NCBI RefSeq assembly: GCF_000740795.1 | Contig: NZ_JGYG01000002.1 | Location: forward strand, 1-64,000 | Length of the DNA stretch: 64,000 nucleotides | From: Haematobacter massiliensis | GTDB taxonomy: Bacteria; Pseudomonadota; Alphaproteobacteria; Rhodobacterales; Rhodobacteraceae | Direction: 5' to 3' | In this document: piece by piece, positions 37,864 to 51,400 of the stretch | How positions within the stretch are numbered: the stretch's first letter is position 1 | Layout of the letters: the number at the start of each line of letters is the position of its first letter | Position numbers and translations under genes: made by a program | The notes under the pieces: model-generated | What the model was told of the DNA's origin: nothing | The model's database searches: none | What the model saw: the letters and a program-made list of their open reading frames with translations, nothing else

Positions 37864-39627
37864 TCATTCGTCCTCGAAGGGGTCCCATTCATCCGGCACT
37901 TCGGGAAGTGCCGCCTCCGCCGCTTCGGCCACCGCCGTCTCGGCTGTTCTGACTTCCGCCACGCGGGCACCGGGAAAGGCTTCCAGCACCGCCTGCACCA
38001 GCGGATTGTTCCGTGCTTCCTGCCGCAGGGCTTCCTGCTCCGCGTCGCGTTCTTCCGCGATCGTGCGACCGCCGCCATCCGAAACGACGGAGACGCCCCA
38101 GCGCACACCGGTCCAGCCCTGCAAACGCCCCGAAAGCCGCGCGGCGAGATCAGAGGGGGCTTCCGGTGTCGGCTGGAATTCGATCCGGCCGGGCGCGTAA
38201 CGCACAAGGCGGAGCGTCGTCTCCACCTCGATCAGCAGTTTCACATCCCGGTTCGAGCGGATGAGTTCGACGACCTGCGGAAAGCTGGCATAACGGGCAA
38301 GCGATGTTTCCGGCGCCGAGGACAGCGCCATCGCCACGCCCCCGCCGGAGGGTGTCGCTAAGGTCCGCGGGCCGGCCTGCATCGTCTGTGGAAGCGGGCG
38401 TTCGGCTCCTGCCCGGCTGCCCGGCCCCTTTCCTGGCCCGCCGGGTGCGGGCGGCGGCAGCGACTGCAGCCTGCGCACCAGATCCTCGGGGGAGGGAAGG
38501 TCGGCCACATGCGTCAGGCGGATCATCGTCATTTCAGCGGCCATCATCGCGTTCGGCGCGAGGGAGACCTCCTCCAGTGCCTTCAGCAGCATCTGCCACA
38601 TCCGGGTCAGCACCCGCATGGAAAGCCGTCCTGCCAGATCGAGGCCGCGCGCACGCTCATCCGGTGGAACGGTCGGATCTTCCGCCGCTTCCGGGGTGAT
38701 GCGGACGATGGAGAGCCAGTGGGTGATTTCCGCAAGATCGCGCAGCACAGCCATGGGATCGGCGCCTGCCGCGTATTGCGCCGAGAGTTCCGCCAGCGCC
38801 CCGGCGGCGTCCCCCCGCATGATGAGGTCGAAAAGATCGAGCACCCGTCCGCGATCGGCGAGGCCGAGCATCGCCCGCACCTCCTCCAGCGTCGTTTCGC
38901 CCGCGCCGTGCGCAATCGCCTGATCGAGCAGTGACATCGCGTCCCGCGCCGATCCTTCGGAGGCCCGCGCGATCAGCGCCAGGGCATCGCCGGCGACACG
39001 GGCGCGCTCGCGCTCCGCCACGTCGGCAAGATAGGGGATCATCACTTCCGGTTCGATCCGGCGAAGGTCGAACCGCTGGCAGCGGGAGAGGACGGTCACG
39101 GGAACCTTGCGGATTTCCGTGGTGGCGAAGATGAACTTCACATGTGGCGGCGGTTCCTCCAGCGTCTTGAGCAGCGCGTTGAACGCGCTGGTCGATAGCA
39201 TGTGGACCTCATCTATGATGTAGATCTTGTAGCGCGCCGACGCTGCCCGGTAATGGACGGAGTCTATGATCTCCCGTATGTCGCCGACCCCCGTGCGGGA
39301 GGCGGCGTCCATCTCCATCACATCGACATGGCGCCCTTCCGCAATGGCGACACAGGCGTCGCAGAGACCACATGGCTCCGTCGTCGGGCCGCCGGTCCCA
39401 TCGGGGCCGGTGCAGTTCAACCCCTTGGCGATGATCCGGGCGGTGGTCGTCTTGCCCACCCCCCTGACCCCGGTCATGATGAAGGCATGGGCGATCCTGT
39501 CCGCGGCGAAGGCATTCTTCAGCGTACGGACCATCGCCTCCTGCCCGATCAGATCGGCGAAGGTCTGCGGTCGATATTTGCGGGCAAGGACCTGATAGGT
39601 CGCCGGGGCGCTGTCGCTGGCAGGCAT
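37864..39627 (-). CDS. dnaX: DNA polymerase III gamma/tau subunit
   Basis: Clamp-loader ATPase of the replisome, 587 residues. Walker A is GVRGVGKTTTAR; the zinc cysteines are C...CGLCDAC, and Walker B is IYIIDEVHML. Sensor residues lie in FIFATTEIRKVPVTVLSRCQ. The C-terminal part is the tau-type extension after a Pro/Gly-rich linker. ATG 39627 gives the family N-terminus; I see no obvious frameshift signal for a short gamma form. Confidence 0.96.
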   Translation of the reverse strand: MPASDSAPATYQVLARKYRPQTFADLIGQEAMVRTLKNAFAADRIAHAFIMTGVRGVGKTTTARIIAKGLNCTGPDGTGGPTTEPCGLCDACVAIAEGRHVDVMEMDAASRTGVGDIREIIDSVHYRAASARYKIYIIDEVHMLSTSAFNALLKTLEEPPPHVKFIFATTEIRKVPVTVLSRCQRFDLRRIEPEVMIPYLADVAERERARVAGDALALIARASEGSARDAMSLLDQAIAHGAGETTLEEVRAMLGLADRGRVLDLFDLIMRGDAAGALAELSAQYAAGADPMAVLRDLAEITHWLSIVRITPEAAEDPTVPPDERARGLDLAGRLSMRVLTRMWQMLLKALEEVSLAPNAMMAAEMTMIRLTHVADLPSPEDLVRRLQSLPPPAPGGPGKGPGSRAGAERPLPQTMQAGPRTLATPSGGGVAMALSSAPETSLARYASFPQVVELIRSNRDVKLLIEVETTLRLVRYAPGRIEFQPTPEAPSDLAARLSGRLQGWTGVRWGVSVVSDGGGRTIAEERDAEQEALRQEARNNPLVQAVLEAFPGARVAEVRTAETAVAEAAEAALPEVPDEWDPFEDE

Positions 39628-39726
39628 ATGAAGAGTCCGTCGGAGAGTTCCGCTGAACCTATAGTCTCCCACCGCTCGTCACAAGACCGCGGCAGGATCA
39701 ACCAGAGCGACCGCCACCTCCGGCGG

Positions 39727-39948
39727 CTACATCTTTACAAGACGCCGGACCTGCGAGGCGATGGTGCGTAACACCTCCGCCTCATCCGCGCGAGAATCGC
39801 TGGCAAGATCTTCGAGATCGTCCACCAGGCACAGCCGATTGTATTCGCCCCGCACATTCGCAAGCAGCACTGCCACAGCGGTGCGTATGGCGATTTCGCC
39901 CGTGTCGTGATGCACGGGTGCAAGGTGGGAAGCGGGAACAGCACTCAT
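39727..39948 (-). CDS. Small hypothetical protein upstream of dnaX
   Basis: A 73-residue predicted soluble protein with an acidic helix (LVDDLEDLASDSRADEAEV) and a basic C-terminus. No family recognised. Same strand as dnaX, 99 bases away. Weak support: size and codon composition only. Confidence 0.4.
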   Translation of the reverse strand: MSAVPASHLAPVHHDTGEIAIRTAVAVLLANVRGEYNRLCLVDDLEDLASDSRADEAEVLRTIASQVRRLVKM

Positions 39949-40304
39949 GACACTCAAACCTTTAAAAACCATTCACTGTCGGAAAATGATCTAGCCTTGT
40001 AGGCAAAAAGAAAAGTGGAAGATACGCATGAATTATTTCGTTGGGTGGCTTTTGGGTATCTAAAGCCCCCCTGCGCCCGAAGCGCCCTACATGCACTTTC
40101 ATGTCAGACACACGACGAAGTGTCTATCATTACTACAAAAAACACGAAGCACTCCTGTTTGTTCCCGCATGGCTCTGACAACCATAGGATGAACCTGTTA
40201 ATCGCTGGTGAAAGCAGTGTTTCGGAAATGCCAGAGACTCTGGCCTGCCTTGACCCGATCCTGGCCCGTATTATCTCGCATTCGACCTTTGAGGTGAGGA
40301 CAGG
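39949..40304. other. AT-richer intergenic region before tspO
   Basis: About 355 bases of lower GC than the surroundings. An open frame on the plus strand runs from 40015 into tspO, but it lacks the codon pattern of its neighbours. A stretch near 40020-40075 contains a very short ORF and no stable hairpin I can identify. It probably holds divergent promoters. Confidence 0.35.
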
Positions 40305-40757
40305 ATGGGCCAGCTTGCAACTTATGCGATGTTCATCATCGTGGTGCTGGTCATCGGCTTCGGCACGGGCATGACGGTGGACCCGGGTGGCTGGTATGAA
40401 TCGCTGACCAAGCCTTCCTTTACCCCGCCGAACAGCATCTTCGGCCCGGTTTGGGGCGTGATGTACCTGCTGATTGCAGTTGCGGGAGCGCGTACCTGGC
40501 TTCGGGAGCGGACCGAGCGACCCTTCTGGCTCTGGATCATCATCCCCGCGCTGACCTTCATCTGGACGCCGATCTTCTTTGGGGCGCAGATGACAGTCCT
40601 TGCGGCGGCGGTGGTGCTGGCCCTGTGGGTCGCCGTTTTCGTGTTCATCCGCGACCGTTGGCGGGCGGACCCGCCGACGGCCTGGATGATGGTGATCTAC
40701 CTGCTCTGGCTGAGCTACGCGACGGCGCTGAACCTGGGCATCGTCTGGCTCAACTGA
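40305..40757 (+). CDS. tspO: TspO/MBR family tryptophan-rich sensory protein
   Basis: Five-helix outer- or inner-membrane protein binding porphyrins, 150 residues. Family motifs are SFTPPNSIFGPVWGVMYLLI in the first loop and LWLSYATALNLGIVWLN at the end. In photosynthetic relatives TspO (CrtK) tunes pigment and heme intermediates in response to oxygen; no photosynthesis genes are visible here. GAGGTGAGGA precedes the ATG. Its stop is directly followed by the end of metH, which is convergent. Confidence 0.92.
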   Translation: MGQLATYAMFIIVVLVIGFGTGMTVDPGGWYESLTKPSFTPPNSIFGPVWGVMYLLIAVAGARTWLRERTERPFWLWIIIPALTFIWTPIFFGAQMTVLAAAVVLALWVAVFVFIRDRWRADPPTAWMMVIYLLWLSYATALNLGIVWLN

Positions 40758-44513
<3,756 letters not shown>

Positions 44514-44680
44514 GGCGGACCTCCCGTAAAATCTGGGCAAGGGGCGGATCGTTCCTGTTACGCCCTAACATAGTCACCCCGCAACCACATGCGAACCGCG
44601 TCTTTGCCTGCGGCTTGCGCTTTTCAGGGCTGCGCGGCACGGTTCTTCCCGGCGCTGGGGAGACGCGCCGGGAGGAACTC

Positions 44681-45859
44681 ATGCATCCGGGACTGATCTG
44701 CCTCGTGCTGGGCTATCTGCTCAGCCAGTTTTATCGCTCGTTTCTGGCCGTGCTGGCGCCCGTGCTTGCGCGGGATATTGGCGCAACGCCGGAGATGCTG
44801 GCGCGGGCGTCCGGCTTCTGGTTCCTCGCCTTCGCCGCCTGCCAGCTGCCCATCGGCTGGGCGCTGGACAGGTTCGGGCCGCGGCTGACGTCCGGCATCC
44901 TGCTCGGACTCTGCGGCGGCGGGGGCGCGCTGATCGTGGCGACCGCGGGGGGAAGTGGCGGACTTGATCTCGGCATGGCGCTGATCGGTGTGGGATGCGC
45001 GCCGATTCTGGTGGCAGGTTACTACATCATCGCGCGGGAGTTTCCCCCGCGGCTGTTCGCGACGATGGCCAGCGCCATGGTCGGCCTGGGAATGATGGGT
45101 GATCTCGGCGCCTCGCTGCCGCTTGCATGGTCGACGGCAGCGTTCGGCTGGCGGGCGACGATGGGCGGAGTGGCTGTCCTCACCGTTGCTGTCGCCGCTG
45201 CGGTGCTGATCTTCGTGCGCGATCCCGCGCGGCTGACGCCTGGGACCGGCGATGCCCAGAGCCTTCTTGGGCTCCTGCGGCCCGGGCCGCTCTGGCTCGT
45301 AATGGCCATTCTGATCGTGGGCTATGCGCCCGTAGCAGCGGTGCGGGGGCTGTGGGTTGGCCCTTATCTCGAGGCGATCCATCATCTCGATCCTGCCGGG
45401 ATCGGGCTGGTGACCAGCGGCATGGCCATAGCGATGGCGGCGGGCACCTTTGCCTATGGACCGCTGGACCGATTCCTCGGCACGCGCAAATGGGTGGTGC
45501 TGGGAGGGGCGCTGCTCACAGCGGGCTGTTTCGCGCTGCTTGCCGCGGAAAGCAGCCCCCATCTGGTCCGCGATGTGGTTCTGCTGTTGCTCGCTGGCCT
45601 TTTCGGCATGAGCTACGGCCTGCAGATGGCCCATGGCCGCGCCTTCTTTCCGCCCCATCTCACCGGGCGCGGCGTGGCTGTGCTGAACCTGTTTTCCGTG
45701 GGGGCGGTGGGGCTTTTTCAGTTGCTCTCGGGGCGTATCTTCGCCGCCGTCCGACCCGCAGGGGAAGCGATGGCCTATTCTGCCATCTTCAGCTTTCTTG
45801 CTCTCAGCATCGTGGCGGGATGCGCGATCTATGCCTTTGCGCCTGACAGGACGGATTGA
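44681..45859 (+). CDS. MFS transporter
   Basis: A 392-residue major facilitator with about 12 hydrophobic helices. It has the loop 2-3 signature form GWALDRFGPRLTSG. No substrate motif recognised. Divergent from metH. GGGAGGA precedes ATG 44681; the upstream extension in frame lacks membrane character and overlaps metH. Confidence 0.85.
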   Translation: MHPGLICLVLGYLLSQFYRSFLAVLAPVLARDIGATPEMLARASGFWFLAFAACQLPIGWALDRFGPRLTSGILLGLCGGGGALIVATAGGSGGLDLGMALIGVGCAPILVAGYYIIAREFPPRLFATMASAMVGLGMMGDLGASLPLAWSTAAFGWRATMGGVAVLTVAVAAAVLIFVRDPARLTPGTGDAQSLLGLLRPGPLWLVMAILIVGYAPVAAVRGLWVGPYLEAIHHLDPAGIGLVTSGMAIAMAAGTFAYGPLDRFLGTRKWVVLGGALLTAGCFALLAAESSPHLVRDVVLLLLAGLFGMSYGLQMAHGRAFFPPHLTGRGVAVLNLFSVGAVGLFQLLSGRIFAAVRPAGEAMAYSAIFSFLALSIVAGCAIYAFAPDRTD

Positions 45860-46480
45860 TCGCATCTCCGCGCGAACCGGCCGGGTGGGCTGAAGCCGCC
45901 CTCTGGGTCTCAGTCTCGGCGGCGGTTCCGGGGGCGGAGAACGCCCTGCTTCCGCTTCAGAGCTTCTGCCGATCAAGCGCGTCTGCGCTACCTCCATGAC
46001 GTGTGGCTCCAGCGGTGATCAGCCGGAAGCGATGGGTAGGGGAGAAAGCATGCGTGAGAGGCACCACTGTTGCATCTGTCGTGCGTTGTTCCGTGCGGCT
46101 AGTCCTTGTTCTTCCAGGCATGATCCCGATGCGGTCGCGGTGCACGCCATATAGGACAGCCTGTTCGCGCCTTTCGGGCAGGGATGCGAGGCTCTCATCA
46201 GGCAATCCGTCGCCAACTCTGAAGATGATGCCGTTTGGAACGCGGCGACATCGACGCGAGACGGCTATGGCTCTTGGAGAAGAAGGGCTGAAGCCGCCCC
46301 CACCGCGCTTCCGTCCGCCGAAGACAGGTTGTTCACCGGTCTATCTCCTCGCGGAGACTGATCATGCAGCCGGAGCATAATCGTGACACGGGAGCATAGG
46401 ATTCCGAGTCAGAACGCCGCCCGCGACAGGTCGGGCGGCGTTCTGATTGGCTGTGATCGTCCCGGCCGATGGGGCTGGCG
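45860..46480. other. Long intergenic region with no convincing gene
   Basis: About 620 bases between the MFS gene and the carboxypeptidase. Open frames on either strand (for example plus 46003-46380 and minus 45957-46205) have no recognisable domain and poor codon pattern. A GCCGCC/GGCGGC pair at 45895 and 45918 could be a weak terminator after the MFS gene. The only strong element is the hairpin at 46408-46445. Confidence 0.4.
46408..46445 (-). terminator. Strong hairpin downstream of the carboxypeptidase gene
   Basis: A perfect 15-bp inverted repeat, TCAGAACGCCGCCCG and its complement, separated by an 8-base loop. It lies 35-73 bases past the minus-strand stop at 46481. Its strength suggests termination of that gene, although there is no clear T-run. 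Confidence 0.65.
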
Positions 46481-48196
46481 TCAGGACGGACCGACGGTGA
46501 AACACTGGATATTGCGCGCCTGGAGCCTGCGGCAGGCCAGATCGGCAGTATCCTGGGTCAGCCCCATGAAGGTCGCGTCAAAGCCGGACGGGCGTTGCAC
46601 CACCTTGCGCAGCCCATCGCTCAATGTCCCCATCTCGCTGAGCGCAGTGCGCAGCAGAACCTTCTCCGCCTCGTAACGGGAGTTGAACCGCCCCAGGTTC
46701 ACACCCCAGAACCGACCCCCGGACGTAGAAAGCCGCGTGACGACCTCCGGTCCTTCGGGAGGGGCGGGGGCCAGTGCCGCGGCTTGCGGTTTGGCTGTCG
46801 GTTGCTTGTGGACCGGCGCCGCTGCAATGGCAGGACGCGCGGGCGGTGCGGGAATGGCTGCCGCGAGGACCATTTCGCGGGCAGAAGTCTCAGGCGCAGG
46901 CGCTGCAACCGCATCGACGGAGGAATCGCCCTCCTCCTCAATCGCAGCCTCCTCCTCCCCCTCGCTGGCGAAGGGCAGGGCGGGGCGGGCGTCCGGCGCC
47001 ACCGCTGCCATGACGAGCGAAGCGGAGGCCCGCCGTTCGGGGGCATCGTGAACCTCCGCCACCACGCTGGAGATATTCTCCCGGATCGCGGCGATGAGGG
47101 CAGGGTCGGGCGCGCGCTCGGGCCGTTTGGCGGGGCGGCCGCTGGAAGGGGGGGCCATTGCGCTGACCTGCGGCGCCGCAAGGGCCACCTGAATCGCGCG
47201 CGAGGCGTCGATATTCGGCATGGAGGAGGCGCGGGAGAGGGGGGCGGGAACCGGTTCCGGATCCGCCTGCGCTACCAGCGCCTCGCTCACCGGAGCGCGC
47301 GTCGGCGCCTTCCTGAAGCCGATGTCCAGCAATTCCGCCATCTTGGCATTCCGTGCCGGCGTGGAGGGTGAGCCAAAGACCGTGGCGATGATCCGCTTGC
47401 CTCCCCGCTCCGCCGAGGCGGTCAGGTTGAAGCCCGCGGCATTGGTGAAGCCGGTCTTGATCCCGTCGGCACCCTTGTAGGCGTCGAGGAAACGACGATT
47501 GGTATTGGCCACCTGCGCAATGCCGGCATCGGACGCACGACGTGAGAAGATATTGTAGTATTCCGGGAAATCGTAGAACAGCCGCCGCCCGAGAATGGTC
47601 ATGTCACGCGCGGTGGACATGTGCCCGGCCTTCGTCAGGCCGTTGGCATTCTGGAAGGTGGTGCCGGTCATGCCGATCTGCTTGGCCGTCCGGTTCATCC
47701 GGTCGGCAAAGGCGCTCTCGCTCCCGCCGATCAGCTCGCCCAGTGCCGTCGCGGCGTCGTTGGCGGACCGCAGCGCTGCCGCACGGATCAGATAGCGCAC
47801 CGCGATCTTCTGACCGGGTTTCAGACCCAATCGCGAAGGTGGCTCCGCCGCCGCGTTGCGGGTGACCGTCGCCCGGGTGTCGAGCGATATCTCTCCCCGC
47901 TCGATCGCCTGAAAGGTGATGTAGAGGGTCATCATCTTCGTCAGCGACGCCGGATGGAGCCGGGTCGTGGCATTCTGTTCGTAAAGCACCTCACCCGAAC
48001 GGGCGTCGATGACATAGGCCGCGAAAGGCGCGGCGCGTCCCATGAGTGGGAGAAGCGTCATTAGGCAGGCCATGCCCGCCAGGAACAGCCCATGACGGGC
48101 CGAAAGCCCCAGCTTACGGATCACTGCTCGTCCTCGTTCTGCCGCGGACCCCGTCGTTCGTCGCGAGGTCTCGTTGATATGGAGGGACGGTAACAT
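46481..48196 (-). CDS. D-alanyl-D-alanine carboxypeptidase with C-terminal SPOR domain
   Basis: Low-molecular-weight penicillin-binding protein trimming peptidoglycan pentapeptides, 571 residues. After an N-terminal signal segment, the active-site motifs are SLTK (SxxK), SAND (SxN) and KTGFT (KTG). An Ala/Pro-rich, partly acidic linker of about 200 residues follows, ending in a SPOR-like domain that binds denuded septal glycan. ATG 48196 was chosen because AGGAGG lies about seven bases upstream; longer frames exist. Likely periplasmic and division-associated. Confidence 0.9.
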   Translation of the reverse strand: MLPSLHINETSRRTTGSAAERGRAVIRKLGLSARHGLFLAGMACLMTLLPLMGRAAPFAAYVIDARSGEVLYEQNATTRLHPASLTKMMTLYITFQAIERGEISLDTRATVTRNAAAEPPSRLGLKPGQKIAVRYLIRAAALRSANDAATALGELIGGSESAFADRMNRTAKQIGMTGTTFQNANGLTKAGHMSTARDMTILGRRLFYDFPEYYNIFSRRASDAGIAQVANTNRRFLDAYKGADGIKTGFTNAAGFNLTASAERGGKRIIATVFGSPSTPARNAKMAELLDIGFRKAPTRAPVSEALVAQADPEPVPAPLSRASSMPNIDASRAIQVALAAPQVSAMAPPSSGRPAKRPERAPDPALIAAIRENISSVVAEVHDAPERRASASLVMAAVAPDARPALPFASEGEEEAAIEEEGDSSVDAVAAPAPETSAREMVLAAAIPAPPARPAIAAAPVHKQPTAKPQAAALAPAPPEGPEVVTRLSTSGGRFWGVNLGRFNSRYEAEKVLLRTALSEMGTLSDGLRKVVQRPSGFDATFMGLTQDTADLACRRLQARNIQCFTVGPS

Positions 48197-48315
48197 GGGC
48201 ATCCTCCTTTGGGAAACCCTATGTTTATCGGTGAGTTGTCGCCAATTCCTTAACCAGCCCCCATATTTCGTGGCGCTTCCGCCGATACGCCCCCACCTAA
48301 GGCGGTTTCCTGCCG

Positions 48316-49014
48316 TCACGCCTCCGTGATTTCGCTGATCAGGCCCTCCAGAACGCCCAAATGGGGAATCATGCGGAAGCGGGACTGTTGCTCCGGCGCA
48401 TCATCGTGCTCCAGCTCCCACGTCAGATCGTGGGGCACGTGGACGCCCCAGCCCCCTGCGGCAAGAGCGGGAATCACGTCCGAGCGGAGCGAATTGCCGA
48501 TCATCATCGCATCGCCCTCCCGTGCGCCATGACGGGCAAAGAGGGCGCGGTATATCTCCTCCGTCTTGTTGGAGACGATCTCGACCGCGTCGAAATGCGG
48601 CCCGAGCCCCGACTGGGCGAGCTTGCGCTCCTGATCCAGCAGATCGCCCTTGGTGATGAGCACGAGCCGATAACGACCGGCGAGCTGTGTCACCGTCTCC
48701 TCTGCATGGGGAAGCAGGTCGATGGGATGCCGGAGCATTTCCTGACCCGCCTCGATCAGTTCCCGGATCACGCGGGCAGGGACTCTGTCTTCCGTCACTT
48801 CGAGGGCCGTTTCGATCATCGACAGCACGAACCCCTTGATGCCGAAGCCATAGGCCCCGAGGTTGCGCCGCTCCGCCGCGATCAGGCGCTGATGCAACTC
48901 ATCCTGCGCCACGTAGTCAGAGAGCAGGTCCGCAAAGCGATTCTGGGTCAGCCGGAAGAAGGTCTCATTCTGCCAGAGCGTGTCATCCGCGTCGAAGCCG
49001 ATCACCTGCAACAT
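48316..49014 (-). CDS. HAD-superfamily hydrolase
   Basis: A 232-residue phosphatase-like HAD protein. Motif I is GFDADDTLW (nucleophile Asp8), motif II LVLITKG, motif III near SNKTEEIY, motif [17 protein letters not shown] helical cap lies between motifs I and II. Substrate unknown. Its stop is 119 bases upstream of the carboxypeptidase start on the same strand. Confidence 0.88.
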   Translation of the reverse strand: MLQVIGFDADDTLWQNETFFRLTQNRFADLLSDYVAQDELHQRLIAAERRNLGAYGFGIKGFVLSMIETALEVTEDRVPARVIRELIEAGQEMLRHPIDLLPHAEETVTQLAGRYRLVLITKGDLLDQERKLAQSGLGPHFDAVEIVSNKTEEIYRALFARHGAREGDAMMIGNSLRSDVIPALAAGGWGVHVPHDLTWELEHDDAPEQQSRFRMIPHLGVLEGLISEITEA

Positions 49015-49097
49015 GGCGTGCCCTTTTTTCCCGCAGCCTTTCGCGCTATATCTTTGCCGATACCCTTCATCCTTCCCTCCGCTTCGGAGACAGTCCG

Positions 49098-49451
49098 TTG
49101 AGCCTGCCCATGATCCGTGCTCCCTTCACGATGTCCTCGCGCAAGGACAGTCCTGACAGTGATGCCTCGGTCATCACCAAGACCAAGCCCAAGACGCAAC
49201 GTCCGCCGCTTTACAAGGTGATGCTGTTGAATGACGACTATACGCCGATGGAATTCGTCGTGCATGTGCTGGAGCGGTTCTTCGGCCTGTCGCATTCGCA
49301 GGCCTTCGAGATCATGCTGACCGTGCACAAGAAAGGCCTCGCCGTCGTGGGCGTGTTCAGCCATGAGGTTGCGGAGACGAAGGTCGCTCAGGTGATGGAT
49401 TTCGCCCGCCGTCACCAGCACCCCCTGCAATGCACCATGGAGAAGGAATGA
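49098..49451 (+). CDS. clpS: ClpS adaptor for N-degron proteolysis
   Basis: Delivers N-degron substrates to ClpAP, 117 residues as called. The conserved core is [20 protein letters not shown] and the late [19 protein letters not shown]. The start is uncertain: TTG 49098 has GGAG eight bases upstream, while ATG 49110 and ATG 49131 lack a good Shine-Dalgarno. clpA, often next to clpS, is not in the neighbourhood. Confidence 0.93.
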   Translation: MSLPMIRAPFTMSSRKDSPDSDASVITKTKPKTQRPPLYKVMLLNDDYTPMEFVVHVLERFFGLSHSQAFEIMLTVHKKGLAVVGVFSHEVAETKVAQVMDFARRHQHPLQCTMEKE

Positions 49452-49481
49452 GGCGGGGCAACCTCCCTCATCCACCGACGA

Positions 49482-50531
49482 ATGACAGATATCAGACTTT
49501 CGCTTGCTGTTGAGGCAGGCGTCTTTGCCGTACCCGAAACGGGCACCATTCTTGTGCTGCGCCCCCACGCCGGGGCGGACCTTTCGGCGCTGCCGAAGGA
49601 GCGTGTGCGGATCGTGCAGGGCTTCCGTCCCGATTACGATGCCTTCGCCGCCGCCGGGTATGCCGTCAGCCCGGAGCCGGAGAGCAGGCATGACGCGGCG
49701 ATTGTCGTCCTGCCCCGTGCGCGGGTTGAGGGGCGTGCGCTCATCGCCGCCGCCGTGGCCAGCCTGCCGGTGGGCGCACCTGTTGCGATCGACGGGGCGC
49801 GAACCGATGGGATCGAAGGGATTCTCCGCGAACTCCGGGGGCGTGTGACGGTGGGGGAAGTGATCTCCAAGGCGCATGGCAAGATCTTCGCCTTTGCCGC
49901 GCCGGAGACCTCCGTCTTTGCCGACTGGCAGGCGCAGCCCACGGTGCTTGCGGACGGATCGGTGACGCTGCCGGGGATTTTCTCCGCCGATGGACCCGAT
50001 CCCGGATCGGAGCTTCTGGCGGCGAGCCTGCCGGAGAAGCTTTCCGGTTTTGGCGCCGATCTGGGGGCAGGCTGGGGCTATCTCGCGAGGGCGGTTCTGA
50101 CGCGGCCCGGTATCAGGCAACTCGACCTGATAGAGGCTGAGCATATGGCGCTGGACTGTGCGCGCCGGAATGTGAGCGATCCTCGTGCCACCTTCGTCTG
50201 GGCCGATGCAACGCGTTATCAGCCGGCGCAGCGCTATGACTTCATCCTGTCCAACCCGCCGTTTCATACGGGTCGGGCCGCTGATCCGTCGCTTGGGGCA
50301 GCGTTCATCCGTGCGGCCGCCCGGATGCTGACCCCCTCGGGGACGTTCTGGATGGTGGCAAACCGGCATCTCCCCTATGAGGCGACCCTCCGCGATGCCT
50401 TCCGTGAGGTGGAGGAGGTCGCGGGAACCGGGGCCTTCAAGATTTTCCGGGCAAGCCGCGCGGCGGTCGCCACCCGCCCTGCTCCCGGTCGATCGGCATC
50501 GGCTGTCGACCGCCGCCGGCCTGCCAGATGA
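49482..50531 (+). CDS. RsmC-like class I SAM methyltransferase
   Basis: A 349-residue methyltransferase resembling 16S rRNA (guanine-1207-N2) methyltransferase RsmC: an N-terminal inactive-like half and a C-terminal catalytic domain with motif I GADLGAGWGYLARAV and the NPPFHTG target-base motif (about residue 255). The family role is small-subunit rRNA methylation; this gene could act on another RNA. Starts 30 bases after clpS and its stop overlaps the SDR start (ATGA). Confidence 0.87.
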   Translation: MTDIRLSLAVEAGVFAVPETGTILVLRPHAGADLSALPKERVRIVQGFRPDYDAFAAAGYAVSPEPESRHDAAIVVLPRARVEGRALIAAAVASLPVGAPVAIDGARTDGIEGILRELRGRVTVGEVISKAHGKIFAFAAPETSVFADWQAQPTVLADGSVTLPGIFSADGPDPGSELLAASLPEKLSGFGADLGAGWGYLARAVLTRPGIRQLDLIEAEHMALDCARRNVSDPRATFVWADATRYQPAQRYDFILSNPPFHTGRAADPSLGAAFIRAAARMLTPSGTFWMVANRHLPYEATLRDAFREVEEVAGTGAFKIFRASRAAVATRPAPGRSASAVDRRRPAR

Positions 50532-51349
50532 GCTTTTCCATCGCGGGAAAGACGGCGATCGTCACGGGAACCGCCACCGGTCTGGGTCTCGCCATCGCCC
50601 GTCACTTTGTGGAGCGCGGTGCGAATGTCATGTTCGCGGAGGCTGATGAGCAGCGTCTTCTGTCCCGCGTGGGCAGTGAGGTGGATGCCGACAGCGGCCC
50701 GCTGCGCTTCTTCGTGGCTGATACGCGGCGCAAGCTGGCGGTGACCAACCTGATTTCCGCCACCTATGATGCCTTCGAGCGGGTGGACATCCTCGTGAAC
50801 GCCGGGTTCTTCATGCAGCCGTCGGAGGATGTGCTTGACCCGGACCGAGACGGAGTCGAGGAGCTCTGGCAGACGAACGTGCTTCCGGCGCTCCGGCTTT
50901 CCCAGCAGGTCGCCCGCCGCATGATCGCACAGGCGGAAGCGGATGCGCTGGCCGAGGGGGAGGTGGGTTCGATCATCACCCTGTCCTCCATCGCCGCCCG
51001 CCGCACACGGCCGGAGATGCTGGCCGCCTCCATCGCTGCATCCGGCGTGGAGCAGGTGACGCGCTCGCTGGCGCTGGCGCTGGCGCCGAAACGGATCAGG
51101 GTGAATGCGCTCGCCCTCGGCAGCGTGATGACGGAAACCCTGCAAAGCGCGATACGCGAGACGCCCGACTACCGTGACCAGGTCATCTCCTGCACACCCA
51201 CGGGCCGGATCGCCGGAGCGCGCGAGGTTGTGGAGGCGGTGCAGTTCCTGGCCTCCGAAGCGGCGTCCTTCATGACGGGGGAGGTGCTCACCGTTGACGG
51301 CGGGCGGTCGCTCCTCGACGCCGTGCCTTTCGTCACCGGCCGGCCCTGA
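50528..51349 (+). CDS. Short-chain dehydrogenase family protein with atypical active site
   Basis: A 273-residue SDR-fold protein. The cofactor motif TGTATGLGLA (about 13-22) and structural NAGFF (about 91-95) are present, as are Asn117 and Ser153 of the catalytic tetrad. The Tyr-x3-Lys pair expected about 14-18 residues after Ser153 is absent; the equivalent stretch (PEMLAASIAASG) has alanines at both aligned positions. It may bind NAD(P) without classic reductase chemistry. Translationally coupled to the methyltransferase gene. Confidence 0.8.
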   Translation: MSFSIAGKTAIVTGTATGLGLAIARHFVERGANVMFAEADEQRLLSRVGSEVDADSGPLRFFVADTRRKLAVTNLISATYDAFERVDILVNAGFFMQPSEDVLDPDRDGVEELWQTNVLPALRLSQQVARRMIAQAEADALAEGEVGSIITLSSIAARRTRPEMLAASIAASGVEQVTRSLALALAPKRIRVNALALGSVMTETLQSAIRETPDYRDQVISCTPTGRIAGAREVVEAVQFLASEAASFMTGEVLTVDGGRSLLDAVPFVTGRP

Positions 51350-51400
51350 CGGCGCGGCAATCCCGTTGCACAGCGGGCGGTCATCGCCTAAATCCCGATC

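Noticed and set aside
40015-40374. ORF preceding and overlapping tspO
   Set aside because: Starts in AT-rich non-coding sequence, runs out of frame into tspO and has no homologous look.
44514-44680. Cobalamin or SAM riboswitch in the metH leader
   Set aside because: The gap is short and I find no B12-box-like core or SAM-II/SAM-SAH-type consensus.
46003-46380. Small plus-strand ORF in the long intergenic region
   Set aside because: No domain, poor codon pattern, and no convincing ribosome binding site.
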